Source of the DNA: Brachyhypopomus gauderio
Taxonomy: Eukaryota > Chordata > Actinopteri > Gymnotiformes > Hypopomidae
DNA length: 64,000 nt
Direction of reading: 5' to 3'
Assembly: GCF_052324685.1 (NCBI RefSeq)
Contig: NC_135214.1
Span: forward strand, 25,599,124-25,663,123
Shown here: one piece after another, positions 21,750-34,104 of the stretch
Layout: the number at the start of each line of letters is the position of its first letter
Numbering within the stretch: position 1 is the first letter of the stretch
The notes under the pieces: generated by a model
Databases searched by the model: none
Told to the model about the DNA's origin: nothing
The model's input: only the letters and a program-made list of their open reading frames with translations
Position numbers and translations under genes: made by a program

Positions 21750-21830
21750 CAGTGGTTCCCAAACTTTTTCTGCCGTGCCCCCCTTTAGTAGATGAGAATA
21801 TTTTTGTGCCCCCCCCCATATTGAATAAAC
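21750..21830. mobile_element. one-ended hAT fragment, family of 18843-19685
   Basis: The first ~75 bp match the 18843 element (cagtggttcccaaacttttt, then tagtagatgagaatattttt), preceded again by cattagtg at 21742-21749. I found no right end, so the copy is truncated or its other end lies in the unassigned DNA that follows. Confidence 0.65.
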
Positions 21831-23689
21831 AAGAAATTCAAAGCAAAGTCTTAAAAACCCTAAACAAAAATGCTAATACATTTTAACAAGCAAATATTTC
21901 AGATTGCAGAAAAGCTATCAAACTATAAATCATGTGTCAAGTGTCTCTAATTTCTGTCTTACTCTAAAATTATTGTTTTTGTTGTTGTTGTTAAGCTTTA
22001 ATTGCTAGTGACAGGCATCAGTATCGTGGTGTTATGGTCAAACAGAATTTCTGCGACGCCCTGAACGAGTTTGGACCAGCCTGCGCAAGGAAAGACTCAA
22101 ACAATTCTAACTGCCTTTGGGTTCTACAGTCCAAGCAGAGTTCGCTGATTGACTCATTTGTGCCATTGATCCCAACAGATCTCCAGGGTCTCCAAATTGT
22201 TCAGTAATGCGCCTGAATAATAACGAGAAACTACCGAGGACCGATGATGAGGTGATTTGCACCCGAACTTAAGAGTCGAATCCCCCATTATGCCTCGTTG
22301 TATCAAGATAACGGTGGAATAATGTTTTGACTATCATACATACGATGTCTTAACATGTTATCTTTTATTAATTTATTTAGCTACACGACATCAGCAGATC
22401 TGCACTTGCGGTGCCGAAATGCACGTAAGTTCTTCTGAAGACCCTGCGGAATCGGACCAATGACCCAGACCATTGAACCGGCGCTGGAGAGGTTCTCGTT
22501 TGGACCTGTGACGTGAAAAAATGTCGTTATGTGAACGTGGGACCTACGGAAGCCTACGGAGAACAATACATAAAACTAAACCCAATTTTGCTTTCAGAGT
22601 TTCAAGAGTATAATAACATGCATTAATAGAACCGACTAGGCCCATTTTTACTCTTGAGTTTCATGCAACTGATTAAATCAAACAACCTGCGCTAAATTCT
22701 GTTTAAACAGCTGACAACTGAAATGTTTGTCAAATTACCCATTGCGGCGTCCAGCTGAGACCCCTACTGGCCGATGATTAAAACTTTACAGCTTCCCTTC
22801 CGTAACTGCTAAAAAGTAAAGAATGTTGCAAATACAGCTGAACCTACATCTTTCGTGACATTACGTTTAGCGGAATCATTAACTACCAGCAAGTCTGATG
22901 TATGTGTTTGCGCAGGCTTCTTTTCACTAGGGGGCGCTAGCCTGAGTTCGTCCATACCGTCACTGGTTCGTCCCCACACTTCCATGTATTTTACTGACGC
23001 CTATTAGCCCTGTTTGTCTGTCTGGAATGTGCTCAGTAAGTGAAATCAAATATGCATTGTAGTAATAGCAAAAGAGCTTATAACAAGGAATACAAATATG
23101 AAATATCCTACCCTCCCAGCCCAGCCCAACGAACAAAATCCCTTTTAAATGATCATTTCCCTTTAATGCTCCCTTTGTTGACCATTTACCTCACATAAAT
23201 ACTCTGAACAGACTGAGTGGTGGTTTATAAATGTACTGTATGATCTGATATCTGTAGAATATTTACAGTCGTCTTCATTTCCATTATAATATCATTCTCT
23301 TTCCCCATGCTGTGCCACACACGTGTACAAAGTAATGTGAGCTATGCTGCTGCAGTGGGGCCGCAGTATTGGACGATGATGTTTGTTGGAGAGGTTAATG
23401 GAGAAAACATTATATTTTTTGACTCGTTGGCAAAAATAACCAGTGTTTCGTGAAACGTGTTTTGGGATACTGAGCATCGGCTAAAGCGAAAAGTTACTTT
23501 ATGATGAACTCATTCAGCTGTACTGCTCTCCCTTTGACCCCACAGCGATGTCACTGGTAATCGCTTATTCTAGTCTTGCCTGTTCTGGCCTGCTTTTGAT
23601 GGTTTTTTTTGGATTGTTTGTTCCTGTTATGTATGATTAACTCATTTAAAATTATCACTATATATTTGACACGAAAAGCGTGATCCATG
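21831..23689. other. intergenic DNA, no gene seen
   Basis: Mixed-composition DNA between the transposon cluster and the znf131 promoter. The forward and reverse open frames are short and show no known domain. Part may be the remainder of the truncated hAT copy. Confidence 0.5.
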
Positions 23690-24330
23690 TTGCCTTCGTT
23701 GTTGATTAACGTTGCTCAGCAACCACGAACCGTCAGCCTCACTCGACTAGACTTCTGGGAATTGGAGTCCTGAGCTGAAAACGACCGCCCTTTTCCGACC
23801 ATCGGCGGAGAGCAGCGCAGTGCTCGCTGTACGAGCCGGACACGTCTAAATAACTTCGCGCAGCCTTAGAGTGGATAATACGGTGGGTACACGCGAGCCG
23901 CCGTTAAACGGCCGTCTGCATTCCTGCTTTCACCTGATAAAATATCTGATTTGGACATTTTTAATGCGCGGTTTGATGACGTAACAACAATGGTCAAATA
24001 ACAAATGGCGAGCGCCTTGCTCACTAGGCCCTGTCGGAAGCCCGCGACGCGCGGCGGCGGTGCGTGCGTGCGTGCGCGGTGTTTTGAGCCCGTCCTCGCC
24101 CGCTCGCGTGGCGTTACCGACACGGGGCGTCCGAAGTACGTGGGTCGCGCTCGAGACCGGGGAGGGTTCGCGCGGCTCTGTGGGCACGCGCAACCCGTTA
24201 ACGCGTCTGGCGTGGAGCATGAGCCCCGCAGATATGCACGCGCACTGGGCATGCTGGTTAACCGTGTGTAGACTCACCGGGGCGTGCTGGGCGGCGGGGA
24301 CGACTCCCCAAACCACCACCGCACCAAGTA
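23690..24330 (+). promoter_or_regulatory. znf131 CpG-rich promoter region
   Basis: CpG density rises sharply from about 23700, with runs such as cgcgacgcgcggcgg, and there is no TATA box. This is typical of a housekeeping promoter. A non-coding first exon probably lies here, because the ATG exon is preceded by a good acceptor (ctctcgtgcag, ending 24650). The donor is unclear; acg|gtgggt near 23882 is one option. Open frames in this block are CpG artefacts. Confidence 0.5.
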
Positions 24331-24665
24331 TGCAGCTGCTTTCGCTCGGCCCAGGATTAGTAAAAAGGAAGTCAACCACCCGCCTGCATCTGTAGACGAG
24401 CTGGGTTGGTGGGGCTACGCCACCGGTGCACGCATGAAAGTGCTCTTGAGGTTTAGATATTTAGTTATCTGCAACATTCATGACATGCTTTTAATTGGCT
24501 GCTGATGGCTTTTGGTATTATAGAAACTAATGTCGTTTTTAGTGGCATAAGAACCAGTTTAATGTCAGCTGCTTGTATCTGATTGGTTCAATCTGGACTG
24601 GGTTTATGTCTTCATCCCTCGTGATGGTAGTCTTCCTCTCTCTCGTGCAGGGACGGGGAGACACC

Positions 24666-26478
24666 ATGTCTGAGGCGGGGGACACTGGAGACCACGCGCA
24701 CGAGTTTCCAGCCCATTACAAAGTCATGCTTGATAGGCTGAACGAGCAGCGACAGCTGGACCAGTTCACGGACATCACCCTGATTGTAGACGGTAAGCCG
24801 GCCACTGACTTCACGTCTCCGCCTTTGCGCTTGGAGAGCACGCCAGCGTACTGAAGGTTAACTGGTTTAGCTCCTTGGCTGTAGGACCCCTGTTTGTAGA
24901 TGGAGTCATGGCTCCAAGACAGGATACAAGACTTTGGTACGTAGGTGAGTTTTCATAAAGCCGGGCTTCTGAGTTGGCTAGTTCCCTTGAAGGTCTGATA
25001 ACCTTCAAGTTTGGTTTGATGAAGCAGTGATGTGGACAAATTAGAATATTATGTGCAGTGCTACACTGGGAAACACTGTCCACTCTTCCACCACTGCAGT
25101 CCTGCTCTCTCCAACGTCCTGCTCTGTTGTTTTTAAACTATTTGACGTCTTTTGTGAATGTTGTTACCTCCTGTTCTCTGTCCTGCAGGCCATCAGTTCC
25201 GGGCTCACAAAGCCGTGTTAGCAGCCTGTAGTCAATTCTTCCATAAGTTCTTCCAGGATTTCACACAGGAGCCGCTGGTGGAGATCGAAGGTGTGTGTTG
25301 TGCACTGATGAGGGGAGCACCCTTGTTCTGTATGAGTGGATCGATTTTCCCATCATGCACCATGTCCTCTACTGTCCCCGATGTGTCTCCACAGGTGTGA
25401 GCAATACCGCCTTCCGCCACCTGATGGAGTTCACCTACACAGCGATGCTAGCAGTACATGGAGAGGAAGAAGTGACTGATGTCTGGAGAGCTGCTGAGTA
25501 TCTTCAGATGCAGGAGGCCATCAAAGCCTTAAACAACAGGTCCCTCACTTACTCACGCGGCGGTGGGGAGGGCTCTGGGGGTTTCACCTCTGGAACAATG
25601 TGCACTGAAATACACATCGAAGTTTTCAAACGGGGAAAAAATGGACATAAATGAAAATGAGTTTAAATGAAGTAGAGGTGAAACATGGACATGTTGGAGG
25701 AATATTGAACATAAATGATGCTTATTTGTCATCTTCGTGCAGAATGAATGGAGTGGCTACGCTACATACAGTCCAGGTGTATGCTGGGAAGAGCAAAGCC
25801 AAGAAGAGGAAGATTGCAGAGACCTCCAATGTGATCACGGAGACCCTGCCGTCGGCAGAGACCGAAACGGTGGAGATCGAAGTGGAAGTAGAAGAAGATG
25901 CCCTGGAGGTGCAGGAGGGGGTTCTGGAGGAGGTGGTGGATGCAGCCGGAGGAACCCCACAGTCCTCCTCGGATGACTCCGCCCTGGCCTTGCTGGCCGA
26001 CATCACCAGCAAGTACCAGCAAGGAACGCAAGCGGTTCACGTGGTGAAGAGCGGTGAGGAGGAGGCGGTGGTGCTACAGGAGGAGGCGGTGATGGCCACC
26101 AGGAACCTGGAGGGCATGGAGGTGGTGGAGGTGCAGATCTCGCAGCTGGACAACATGTTCCGCTGCGACAAGTGCGAGCGGAGCTTCAAGCTCTTCTACC
26201 ACCTGAAGCAGCACATGAGGACGCACGCGGCCAGCCTGGAGAAGCCGTTCGTGTGTAAGCACTGCGGGAAGACGTACGCGCGGGAGGGCGCGCTCAAGCA
26301 GCACCTGAGCAGCTACCACTTCGACGCAGAGGAGCAGAGCCGACGGCAGAAGAAGAAGGTTCACGTGTGCGTGTACTGCAATAAGGAGTTTGACCACTTT
26401 GGACACTTCAAAGAGCATTTACGGAAACACACAGGTGTGAATTTATCACCGCTAAACCAGTACAGCTTAATTAGGGGG

Positions 26479-26523
<45 letters not shown>

Positions 26524-26756
26524 AGATGTTGTGGTATGCACAGTAAGCTCTGTAGGCCTTGCCTGTGTGCTGTGTGAATTCCTCCCTCTGTGCTGTGCAG
26601 GTGAGAAGCCCTTCGAGTGTCCTGACTGCCACGAACGTTTCGCCAGGAACAGCACGCTGAAGTGCCACATGTCCGCCTGCCAGAACGGCTCGGGGGCTAA
26701 GAAGGGACGCAAGAAACTCTACGAGTGTCAGGTGTGTGTGTGTGTGTGTGAGTGTC

Positions 26757-26792
<36 letters not shown>

Positions 26793-27332
26793 CTGTTTTC
26801 CCTCTGCTGCCTCGTTATCTTCCAGGTGTGTAACGAGGTGTTTAACAGCTGGGAGCAGTTCAAGGACCACCTGGTGATCCACACGGGAGAGAAACCCAAC
26901 CACTGCACCTTCTGCGATCAGTGGTTCACTCAGCCGCGGGACCTGAGCGCTCACCTGCGGGAGCAGCACGGCTTCCAGGAGGAGGTGGTGATCGCCGACC
27001 CCGCCACCGTCCTGGCCGTGGCCGGGGTGGAGGACGGCGAGGAGAGGCTGGTTCTTCACGACGGCATGAGGGTGGAGCATGTGACCGTGGAGCCAGTGGA
27101 CATGGTGGCTGTAGAGGAAGCCGTGGTATTGGAGGAGGGGTCAGCGCTGCAGGCTCCGCCCTCAGGGGTGGGTGAAGGGGAGGCGGTGTTGATAGAGGTG
27201 GAGGAGGAGGGTCTGAAGGAGCAGACGATGGAAGTCCAGCTGGAACATGTGATGGAGGCGGAGCCTGTGGACTTGAACACTCAGCAGGAGCACAGAACAG
27301 AGGAGCAGAAGGTCCAGGGTGTGGTTGTATGA
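24666..27332 (+). CDS. znf131: zinc finger protein 131 (BTB-C2H2 transcription regulator)
   Basis: Coding exons are 24666-24792, 25189-25290, 25395-25539, 25743-26434, 26601-26731 and 26826-27332; phases agree, giving about 567 residues. The N-terminal BTB/POZ domain (residues ~15-125) includes LDRLNEQRQLDQFTDITLIV and FRAHKAVLAACSQFF. A nuclear-localisation-like KAKKRKIAETSNVITE follows, then DDSALALLADITSKY. Six C2H2-type fingers occur: CDKC, CKHC, CVYC, CPDC (ending HMSAC), CQVC and CTFC. The C-terminal tail is rich in Glu and Val. The family acts in the nucleus as a DNA-binding regulator. The third donor (ag|gtccct) is weak, and the fifth is followed by a (GT)n tract carrying a second donor. 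Confidence 0.95.
26479..26521. repeat. (GT)n microsatellite in znf131 intron
   Basis: A GT run lies between the exons ending at 26434 and starting at 26601. Confidence 0.95.
26732..26791. repeat. (GT)n microsatellite with duplicated donor in znf131
   Basis: A GT run begins exactly at the exon 5 donor. At 26750-26760 the exon-donor sequence gagtgtcag|gt recurs, followed by a second GT run. Confidence 0.9.
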
Positions 27333-27973
27333 AATCTCCGCCCTGGGGGCGTGGCTTCGGACATGGATGTGGAAAATGAGCTGCAGATGAATTCACAGGG
27401 GTATTTATTTATGAAGAGGGGAACCTGTTATCTGCATCTCACCGCAATGCTGCAAAACGAGAAGAGCTGCCAGCCGTTTGCTTTGCTGGCTTTGAGGAAG
27501 TTGTGACGCTCTGTTCAAGGTTCTGTTAGTTTGTTATTTTTTTAAATAATTTGCTTGGAAACCTTGTTGATGAAAAGACACGTCCATTCTGTTGATTTGG
27601 TGACTACTTATTTTGAACATGTAGAAACCGCAAATGACACCTCTGCTCGGAACGTTAATATAAGGGGGAAAAGACAAACTGGTAGGGGGGGGGGGGGTAA
27701 AAAAAACGTATTTTTGTATAAATGAGACGTTTGTGTTCTGCAGTGTTGCCATTGTATGCTTGTCTGTGTGACCATAAGGGCTCATGAGGAGCTGCACAGG
27801 ATTCAGACGGGTGGAGGTGTCTCCTACAGCAGTGGTGCTGAAAATCTATCCACAACCCCCACCCAATGTCCACCTGATGACCTGCTAATCTCATGCACTC
27901 CCTCTCTTTCTCTCTCTCCCTCTCTTCCTCGCACTCTTCTGCTTCTCATGCGCATGTTCTTCCTCTATCCCTT

Positions 27974-28013
<40 letters not shown>

Positions 28014-28145
28014 GCACTCTTCCACCCCCCCCCCCCCCCCTGTCTTTCATGAATATTCAGTTCAGAGTTTTCAAGATTCTGGTCCTGTTTTTTTTTTTCA
28101 CTTTTCATTTGTACAGAGCAATAAAATATGGAACAGCTCCATTTC
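27333..28145 (+). other. znf131 3' UTR
   Basis: Non-coding after the stop, ending near AATAAA at 28120-28125. It contains a poly-G run (27686-27697), a (CT)n run (about 27976-28011) and a poly-C run (about 28024-28040). Confidence 0.7.
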
Positions 28146-28212
28146 TGTCTGTGTCTCTTGTCTTTGAATTGCTTATACGGGTTCTCGTATCCTGGCACGG
28201 GCCTGAGCTGTG

Positions 28213-29282
28213 AACATGGACACCACTCACAAAAACTTAGAATCATGCAGTGATTCCTCATCTCAAATTATTTATGGAATCAAAAGCCAACTGGTGTAAC
28301 CCAAAAAATTTCAATGTCTCAAGAACTTGTCATGTGTCCTTGACCATCAATTAGCCAGCTCAATTAACCAGCTTGAAGACAATCGTGCTGTTCACGTGTC
28401 ACGTATGGAGTCATGGAAGTCCACTCTTCTTGAAGGGTGCATCTCGGGTCATTGAGGTTCTGGGGTACAGCCTCTATACGGTGACTCGGGTCTGGAGAAA
28501 GTGCAGGCTACTGGTACCCCAGGTAGTGGTATTACTAGTACATTTGAGGTACCCCAGGTAGGGGTATTACTAGTACATTTGAGGTACCCCAGGTAGGGGT
28601 ATTACTAGTACATTTGAGGTACCCCAGGTAGGGGTATTACTAGTACATTTGAGGTACCCCAGTCTCCAGCAACCACTCCTAAATGCCTCTGAGTTGGAGC
28701 ATTGTTGTCCATGAGGATGAAGTTAGGCCTATGTTCATCCACAGGGACAATGACTGGATTAATTATGTAAGTAGTATGGGCTTGTCACAAAGTGTAGGGC
28801 AGTTCTGACTAGACACACCTGCCCACACTAACACCACCATCACAGGGTCGTCTGGTGACAGTGTCTGATGTATAGTGCTCTCCTTGACATCTCCAACGTC
28901 GTTGGCGACCATAATGTTTGCTTAGCATGAATCAACTTTCATCAGTGACCCATGCTGAGGCCCACTGGTCCCTCGACCAGTGTAAATGCTCCCTGGCCCA
29001 TGAAGACGACAACACCTATGCCTGGTGGTGTGGTCAGGCAGCCTTGCAGGTCATCTACATGTAGACCACTCTGATGTAAATGGTGTCGAATAGTCTGACA
29101 AGACACTTGGGTTCCTACTTTTGATGTTAATCTCCTTGTTGGAAAGTACTGACACATGAACAGCTGGACATGTGCATTCAAATGTTTAGAGAAGGTCACA
29201 TGAAGTTCACCTGTAATGGTTAGAGTGCATTTTAGGTTTATCCTGAAATTCACACCCACACTCATTTTTGTGAGTAGTGTAT
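28213..29282 (-). mobile_element. decayed Tc1-like DNA transposon
   Basis: The ends acaccactcacaaaaa and (complement) acactactcacaaaaa form imperfect inverted repeats about 1.07 kb apart. On the minus strand around 28950-29260 a broken frame includes VSCQTIRHHLHQSGLH, which resembles the helix-turn-helix part of Tc1-family transposases. Frames are fragmentary, so it is inactive. A 35-bp minisatellite has expanded inside at 28513-28660. Confidence 0.6.
28513..28660. repeat. 35-bp minisatellite, about 4 copies
   Basis: The unit is ggtaccccaggtaggggta followed by ttactagtacatttga, with near-identical copies from 28513. Confidence 0.9.
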
Positions 29283-29329
29283 GTCAAGGACTTTAAAATA
29301 ATATTTTAACTATGATATTACAGTTACTC

Positions 29330-29712
29330 AAAGTAAGGGAGATAAATCTAGATTTGCAGTGTAAATATAGCTGGGTTTCCAGGATATTTTAAATCCAGAT
29401 TTACAGTGTAAACATAGCTGGGTCTCCAGGGAATTTTAAATCCAGATATACAGTGTAAAAATTGCAGGGCCTCCAGTGTTTTTTAAATTCAGATTTACCG
29501 TGTAAACATAGCTGGGTCTCCAGGGTATTTTAAAATCAGATTTACAGAGTAAACATAGCTGGGTCTCCAGGGTATTTTAAATCCAGATTTACAGTGTATA
29601 AATTGCAGGGCCTCCAGTGTATTTTAAATTCAGATTTACCGTGTAAACATAGGGTCTCCAGGGTATTTTAAAATCAGATTTATAGTGTAAACATAGCTGG
29701 GTTTCCAGGGTA
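29330..29712. repeat. about 47-bp minisatellite
   Basis: Recurrent gctgggtctccagggtatt, then ttaaatccagatttacagtg and taaacata. About eight variant copies; some carry attgcagggcctcc in place of the first part. Confidence 0.85.
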
Positions 29713-30419
29713 CATACTGTTCTCTGAGCACTGAGGCCAGCATGTGTCAGTATAATTACTGTTTTGCAATGTGAAGAAGAATACTAGGAAATAACTTATT
29801 GATCCTCTAATTTTCACTGGGCTAAGTAAGTTCTTGATATTTTGCTCTACCAAAGATTGTTGGTAATGGCTTGGTTTCCCCTGCTGGTGACAAGTGATAT
29901 TACAGGCACTGTGCAGGAACAAAAAGCTTCATTCCCAGGAGGTGAAATGACTGGGTTGTTAAGTGAGTCATATATATGTTCCACTTAAATAATATGTCAT
30001 TTAGACAAACATTTTATACACATTTAAGTATTTATACTATGTATTTTAAAATTGTTAAGCTTACATACAGTGACACAATGTATTTGTGAATTCTAATTAT
30101 ATGATGTATTCAATATGTTGTGTGTCAATATACCATTTTAAGACGTTTTGACTGTAGTTTCATTCTACAAGAGATTTGTGATGTTTTGTGGTGTTCTGAT
30201 TATTTCTGCGTTTTGATTAAATAACATACAATAGACGTAGACAGTTTTGAAAAACAGTAACATTTAGGCAGGACTGGGGTGAGGCCCACATCGCTTAGTG
30301 TACGAGAAATGTGTCGCGGACACATCCTCTACCTGAATTCATCATAACGGCCACAGAATGAAGCATCAATTGTGTTTGTTACCAGCTACCAAGATTTGTT
30401 TGAATGAAAATTCCAATTA
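29713..30419. other. intergenic AT-rich DNA
   Basis: No coding or repeat feature is recognised. Confidence 0.5.
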
Positions 30420-30613
30420 CAAGGCTGGCGCGGCTCGGACCCAAGGCCCGCCCCCCGGACCCCGTGATTGGTTAGACGGCTGACCAGCCATTGGCCCGTT
30501 CTGTTGCTGCGACGCTCCCTGCGCTAGTAAACCACACTGACAACGATAAGATGATACATAATACTTCGCCTTTAGGTGTCAGCGAGGTGAACACTGTGCA
30601 CTCGTTTAAATAA
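30420..30613 (+). promoter_or_regulatory. promoter and possible non-coding first exon, likely nim1k
   Basis: A local CpG-rich block contains gcccgcccccc (Sp1/KLF-like) and two CCAAT-type boxes (gattggtt on the reverse strand, gccattggcc). A donor (aaataag|gtaatg) ends a possible leader exon near 30613. The nearest downstream plus-strand gene is nim1k, 5 kb away. Confidence 0.45.
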
Positions 30614-31979
30614 GGTAATGTAATTATTATTTTTGTGTTATGGTGGCTCTCTCATATGTTATATTTTCAACAGTAGAATAATTAGAAACCAGTTTGGGCA
30701 CCATCACCCACTCTGGATACGTTTGCGTCCAACGACACTATTATAGTGTTTACATGTGTTGATGTGTTTACATGTGATGATGTATATACGTGTTGATGTG
30801 TTTACATGTGTTGCGTATCGTGTTTGTTGTTTATTTTGAGAACCTTACAGATTGTCGCACTACTATGAGAGTCTTGTGGCGATGAACAGCACGCTTCATC
30901 AGAGAGAGAGTTTGCATGTATATGCTGTTATATTCCAGTGTGTACAATATCAGTTGACATTAGAAATAAATCTATCGTAGTATCGGCCGTTCTCCAAAAT
31001 AAGCACATTTGATTATTACTGATCTTCGGGATGTCTCGCTTTACCGTTGAGTGATTTGCGCAGTTAGATGACTGAGCTGTTAAAGTAGACTTCCAGGTAT
31101 CAGTATAAGACCATTAAACATCCAGCCCATGTCTTCCTCCACAGACGCATATACATAATTTCCGCGCACCCAGGTGGTTTTGTAATGAGGTTACTGGGTG
31201 ACGGACATGTTGAATGGGGACTTGGTAATGAAGTGTATGCATCATAAAAGGTTTGTCACAGAGTCGCAGCAACTTTGGATTAGGAGGCTTTGATCAGTTC
31301 TTAATCTGAGAAGATAAAGCATGTTGACCGTTCTGAGATTAAAGCTGCTTTTGAAGGTTTGAGAATAAATTAAGTCCCACTGACGCGGAAACTGCTTTCC
31401 AAAGCAGGACCTGTGTGGTTTTTTTTCCAAACATCAATTGATGTCTTTAATTACATGAATCCACAATGGATGGTTTAATACTGTCAGTTTTAGATGAAGA
31501 CACACCACTTTGTTGTAACGTCTGTGTATCTGAGGATCATGTCGGGTGGATTCATAGCCGTAGTCAGAGGTGACTGAGGATTAAAGATTACTCCTTTTCC
31601 CTCAGAGAGGCTACAGGTTACATCACCTCCACATTAGTGAAGTTCACCTCTCTGAACTGTGTTTAGCTCCCTGAGCACCTTGTCATTGTGTGAGCAGTGT
31701 GAGTTTTGGTGTTTGGTGGCTGTGTGTGGGGCCGTAGCCGTCTCTAGTGCACACACCGGGGGTGTGTGACCTGGTGCTGTGGTTCTGGAGGGCAGTGAGC
31801 CTGGACAGGACGATGTCAGCCCTGGGGTCTGTGTCCTGTGGTCTGGGGTCTGTGTCCTGTGGAATATCCTGCGATATCTGTGGCGTAACGTGTGAATTCA
31901 TCATCAGAGGGGCATGTTGAAGTTGTTTATAAACTGTAAAGCACTCCTACAGTGTGGAATATCTGGACTACAGCAGCAG
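30614..31979. other. probable nim1k 5' intron or intergenic DNA
   Basis: AT-rich with no coding signal. Confidence 0.4.
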
Positions 31980-32272
31980 CCCTCCTGCCCTCATCCCCTC
32001 CTGCCCCCTCCCCTCCTGCCCCATCCCCTCCTGCCCCCTGCCCTCCTGCCCTCATCCCCTCCTGCCCCCTGCCCTCCTGCCCTCATCCCCTCCTGCCCCC
32101 TGCCCTCCTGCCCTCATCCCCTCCTGCCCCCTGCCCTCCTGCCCTCCTGGCCCCTCCCCTCCTGCCCTCCTGCCCTCATCCCCTCCTGCCCCCTGCCCTC
32201 CTGCCCTCATCCCCTCCTGCCCCCTGCCCTCCTGCCCTCCTGCCCTCCTGCCCCCTGCCCTCCTGCCCTTGT
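31980..32272. repeat. pyrimidine-rich minisatellite (cctgccct type)
   Basis: Repeats of ctcatcccctcctgccccct and gccctcctgc. All three plus-strand frames are open here because of the repeat, giving false Pro/Cys-rich ORFs. Confidence 0.95.
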
Positions 32273-32384
32273 CCTCAGTGCAGATCTACATTTGTTCAGC
32301 AGGAACTTCGGGATTTGCTTTGATCAGATAAATGGAAATGGCTGAAGTGTTAGCAGTCCTGCAGCTCTAGTGATAAGACCCTCT

Positions 32385-32700
32385 AATGAATAACATATGA
32401 TCTAGGGTAACATATATTCTAGGGTAATGTATAATCTGTGCTAACGTATGATCTGGGGTAATGTGTAATCTAGGGTAATGTATAATCTAGGCTAACATAT
32501 GATGTAGGGTAACGTATAATTTGTGCTAACATGACCTAGGGTAACGTATAATCTAGGCTTACATGATCTAGGGTAACATAACCTAGACTTACATATGTTC
32601 TAGGGTAACGTATAATCTAGGCTAACGTTCTAAGGTAACGTATAATCTAGGCTGACAAGAACTAGGCTAACGTATAATCTAGGGTAACGTATAATCTAGC
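32385..32700. repeat. degenerate short tandem repeat
   Basis: Variants of tctagggtaacgtataatc and taggctaacatatga repeat at roughly 16-35 bp. Confidence 0.8.
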
Positions 32701-33186
32701 AGCATTACTGTCTGGATAGATGTATGGTGCAGAGGAAGTTTATTATTGACTGATGTCCTTCACTTAACAGCGAATCATCTGCGAGAAGAAATGCACATAA
32801 GGTCAATGTATTACTAAGCAACCAGAGCAACACAAGTCTGTTATGAGTTTCTATAGGATATAATCAACTTATCACCTTTCAAGACAGTTCATTAAATCTG
32901 TCTGCAAGTCAGCTGTACAGGTAGTGTGTGTGTGTGTGTTATGTATACACAGCACATAGCCCCAAAAGGGCAATCTCAGGAGCCTTGCATGCTATTTACT
33001 TTAAAAAGGGACCTGGCTTACCAGGTGTGTACACACACACAGACAGCCAGAGTGTGTTTGAAGCCCAAGGATATTGAGTATTCATGAGGGGCATCACTTT
33101 GATTGGTGCTTTGGCTTATTGAACAGAATATGTGAAGGAAGGATATCAAAGGGGCCACATTGCACAGAAGGCTGTTCAGAACCTGC

Positions 33187-33440
33187 TGGGTCTGCTCACG
33201 TCTGTCAGAGGCACACGTGGGAGGCAGCTGGGTCTGCTCACATCTGTCAGAGGCACACGTGGGAGGCAGCTGGGTCTGCTCACGTCTGTCAGAGGCACAC
33301 GTGGGAGGCAGCTGGGTCTGCTCACGTCTGTCAGAGGCACACGTGGGAGGCAGCTGGGTCTGCTCACGTCTGTCAGAGGCACACGTGGGAGGCAGCTGGG
33401 TCTGCTCACGTCTGTCAGAGGCACACGTGGGAGGCAGCTG
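33187..33440. repeat. 42-bp minisatellite, 6 copies
   Basis: The unit is gggtctgctcacgtctgtca plus gaggcacacgtgggaggcagct. Because 42 is divisible by three, several frames stay open on both strands and mimic a 14-residue protein repeat. Confidence 0.95.
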
Positions 33441-34104
33441 GCATGGCTGCTGGTCCTTCAGATGCTTTGCTCTTGTGGGATGTTGCTGGGAGCCCCTGGC
33501 TCAGAAACTCTAATTATGAAACTCTAATTACTGGTTGAGAGAGACACAAACCCTGTGATGGCACAAGAGAATTCAAGACATTGTCATTTCAATCTTTATT
33601 TACTACTGAGATGTCACATGCAAAATGTTACCACAATCAGTAACTAAAACTGAATGATGCAGCATGGTGTGTTCTGTATGTAGCATCGTAGTCTGTTCTG
33701 TATGAAGCAGCATGGTGTGTTCTGTATGTCAGTGCATACACTCATCAGAAGAGTGAGATGTGGACAGGATTTTACCTGAGCCCTAACCCCCTGTCTCTGT
33801 TCCCGTCCCTCCTAGGGTGGACACTTCATCAAAGTCTAAGTGGGAGATTTAAAAGGGCCTTTAACAAGCTTGGTGTGTAGAACTGGGATGCCTTACTCAC
33901 CCCCACATACTCACTCCCACATACTCACTCCCACATACTCACTCCCACATACTCACCCCCACATACTCACTCCCACGGGGCTGAGTGACAATGCAGCACT
34001 GGAACAAACTGATGAAGAGGATGGACAGATGAAAGGATGAAGAGGATAGACGGGTTAGTATCTGCTGAAGGACTGAGGTGTGCTGGGTTTGTGTGCTGAA
34101 CTCT
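33441..34104. other. non-coding DNA with short repeats
   Basis: A small repeat, cccacatactcact, lies at about 33899-33976. Nothing else is recognised. Confidence 0.6.

Noticed and set aside
23866-24395. Several overlapping frames in the znf131 upstream region
   Set aside because: CpG-rich promoter DNA lacks stops by composition; no domain or phase-consistent exons.
26926-27396. 156-codon Pro-rich open frame antisense to znf131
   Set aside because: Shadow of the GC-rich last coding exon, which is supported by zinc-finger homology.
31914-32345. Three overlapping Pro/Cys-rich frames
   Set aside because: Pure minisatellite translation in all three phases.
33074-33538. Open frames with a 14-residue repeat on both strands
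   Set aside because: Direct result of a 42-bp tandem repeat.
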